Below, one piece after another: positions 62,272 to 64,000 of a stretch of DNA of 64,000 nt (its first letter is position 1; every line of letters starts with the position of its first letter). The notes under the pieces were generated by a model, which was not told where the DNA came from, did no database searches, and worked only from the letters and a program-made list of their open reading frames with translations. The stretch lies in assembly GCF_007859275.1 (NCBI RefSeq), contig NZ_VOHC01000024.1:243821-307820 (forward strand), given 5' to 3'. This stretch comes from Planomicrobium sp. CPCC 101079. GTDB taxonomy: Bacteria > Bacillota > Bacilli > Bacillales_A > Planococcaceae. Position numbers and translations under genes: made by a program.

Positions 62272-63693
62272 ATGATTATCAATCACAACATCACAGCTTT
62301 AAACACGCACCGCCAAATGGGCTCAGCTCAAAACGCACAAGCAAGCAGCATGGAGAAATTGTCTTCAGGTCTTCGCATCAACAGCGCGAAAGACGATGCA
62401 GCAGGTCTTGCAATCTCTGAAAAAATGCGTGGACAAATCCGCGGATTAGAGCAAGCTACGACTAACGCACAAGACGGAATTTCTTTCATTCAAACAGCTG
62501 AAGGCGCTTTGAACGAAACTCATGACATTCTTCAACGTATGCGTGAATTGGCTGTACAATCTGCCAACGATACGAATACAGACACAGACCGTGGCGAACT
62601 TCAAAAAGAAGTTGACCAATTGGCTGAAGAAATTACACGTATCGCAAACAACACTGAGTTCAACTCTAAATCATTGTTGAATGGTGCTGTAAATGCAAGT
62701 GGAGAAAAAGCAGCTACTTTCCATATTGGCGCAAACTCAAACCAAAACCTATCTTTGACTATTAATGCTATGGATGCTAAATCCTTAGGTGTAGCTGGAG
62801 ATAAAACAGTATTTAACGGAACAACTGCTGGAAATATTGATACTGCTACTATCGCAGATACAAAAGGTGCTAAAGTTGTAGATGGCGCAGTATTAACATT
62901 CACGTATAATGCCGCTGGAACGGTTAATGGTACAGGATCTCAAACAGCGGCAACTGTTGCTGACACGAATGTAACTAACGAAGCAGCAGCTCTAACTGCT
63001 ACAAGAACTGGTGCTATAACAACTGCTGATGCAGGGAACTATAGACTAGAATTTACAAGTCCAACTGCATTTAAACTTCAAAAAGAAACTTCTACTCCTG
63101 GTACATATGCTGATGTAGCTGGACAAACTGGAACTGTTGGTACAGCGTTTACTGGCATTGCAGGTACGAGTGTAAACGTGGCAGCGGCAACAGGTGGCGC
63201 ATATGCATCTGGTGATACTATGAGCTTTACTGTAACTGCTGACACAGCAAATGCTGAAAATGTTACTATCACTAATGCAGGTGGCGATCAGCAAGTAGTT
63301 GCTATTACTGATGAAACTGCTTCTTCATTAACTGTGACAGCTGGAGATTTTGCAGGCGTTAGCATTAAATTAGATGCTGGTCAAACTCTTGCTGATTTAA
63401 CTGCTGGTGATACAGTAACAGTAGGATCATCGACAACAGCATCAGCAGCAGCTACTTTTACAAGTGGCGCTAAATCTGCAGATGCTGTAGCGGCAAAAGG
63501 TATCGATATTTCTTCACAAACAGCAGCTAATACTGCAATTACATCAATTAACGATGCAATTGAAAATGTTTCTGGAGAACGTTCTAAATTAGGTGCAGTT
63601 CAAAATCGTTTAGAGCACACTATCAATAACTTAGGCACATCTGCTGAAAACCTAACAGCTGCGGAATCACGTATCCGCGACGTTGATTATGCT
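62272..63693 (+). CDS. hag: Flagellin, exon 1 (interrupted by a group I intron)
   Basis: A flagellin of ~474 residues in exon 1, the subunit of the flagellar filament. The N-terminal D0/D1 core (INHNITALNTHRQMGS, LSSGLRINSAKDDAAGLAIS, LQRMRELAVQSAND) and the C-terminal D1 helix (NTAITSINDAIENVSGERSK, AESRIRDVDYA) are intact. The middle is a long Thr/Ala/Gly-rich D2/D3-like region typical of variable, surface-exposed flagellin parts. The C-terminal D0 part (~30-40 residues, needed for assembly) is missing, because the intron begins after GCT 63691-63693 and the reading frame meets TAA at 63703. The rest must lie in an exon beyond the window. Confidence 0.9.
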
Positions 63694-64000
63694 GAAGCCG
63701 CGTAAGCGAGCTGAGGTACAGTCGTCCTAACTGGTAACGGTTAGAGATTACGATCGGGTGAATTGCTGGAAACCCCTTATAGCTTTTATTGCCACAACGT
63801 AGTTGGAAACGACAAGCGTGACGGTTTGAAAAAATAAAAGATTGGGCAATCAGCAGCCAAGCTCCTGTCTCGAAAGAGTGGAGAAGGTTCAACGACTAGG
63901 ATAGACCATCTAAGGCGCAAGCTATGGTGATGAAATCCGTAGGTGAACCAGTGTCCATCAGCACTGGCAGATCCGAAGTGCCCGGCCCCTACTAAATTTG
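63694..64000 (+). ncRNA. Group I intron in the flagellin gene (3' part outside window)
   Basis: A self-splicing intron RNA. P1: exon bases 63685-63693 pair with the guide at 63715-63723, with the U-G pair at the splice site (T63693 with G63715). P2 at 63728-63743 is a UAACUG/CGGUUA stem with a GUAA tetraloop. The core elements are visible: P (GAATTGCTGGAAACC, 63760-63774), Q (AATCAGCAGCCAAG, 63848-63861) and R (GTTCAACGACTA, 63887-63898). P3 pairs 63754-63760 with 63979-63985. P6 has a GAAA loop at 63872-63875. Two extra stems after R (63905-63928, with a GCAA loop, and 63948-63967) fit P7.1/P7.2 of the IA subgroup. P8, the 3' half of P7 and the 3' exon lie beyond the edge. Confidence 0.88.

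Noticed and set aside
63694..63705. Flagellin ending naturally at the TAA at 63703
   Set aside because: The C-terminal D0 helix is missing and the sequence just after has group I intron pairing and core motifs; the last codons (GAA GCC GCG) are read as intron.

Overview
The window looks like a chromosomal segment of a motile, low-to-mid GC Gram-positive of the Bacillales, most likely a Planococcus-like member of the Planococcaceae. The grounds are strong AGGAGG-type ribosome sites, GTG and TTG starts, rho-independent terminators after most operons, a SigD-type flagellin promoter, and a fliW-csrA-flagellin arrangement as in Bacillus. No rRNA, tRNA, insertion sequence or CRISPR array was seen.

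Bases 1-17.4 kb are a surface-polysaccharide region: the end of galE, a VOC protein and an AEC transporter, a NeuD/PglD-type acetyltransferase, a FemX-like protein, a DUF2334 deacetylase, a beta-helix protein, then a Wzx/Wzy-type cluster (UDP-glucose dehydrogenase, flippase, acetyltransferase, glycosyltransferases, polymerase, uronate epimerase). A second nucleotide-sugar dehydrogenase lies apart at 31.9 kb. Four of these units are preceded by promoters of one identical geometry (two TTTAACC-type repeats 11 bp apart, then 9 nt, then a -10 box), which suggests one shared, possibly PhoP-like, regulator.

Bases 18-31.5 kb are catabolic: two nitroreductases, then a PucR regulator followed by a seven-gene operon (Asp/Glu racemase, OPT transporter, DUF917, DUF1177, AroM, EamA exporter, M29-like hydrolase) of unknown substrate, then a sodium symporter sandwiched between two 40-residue membrane proteins with a DUF1028 protein. 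A second DUF917 locus (NCS1 permease, DUF917, HyuA-like) lies at 35.3-39.3 kb. Bases 39.5-47.4 kb hold housekeeping genes (PepF, an ABC ATPase, an MscS channel, an amidase, a CBS protein, a permease).

Bases 47.7-60.5 kb mix a TarS-like glycosyltransferase, three cyclic-di-GMP enzymes, a large secreted subtilase with FN3 repeats and a secreted Big2 protein: a surface and biofilm module. The window ends with fliW, csrA and a flagellin gene whose leader holds two CsrA-type hairpins and whose 3' part is interrupted by a group I intron running off the right edge. The intron in flagellin, the shared promoter family, the uncharacterised DUF917/DUF1177/AroM operon and two families of 21-nt intergenic repeats are the most notable points.
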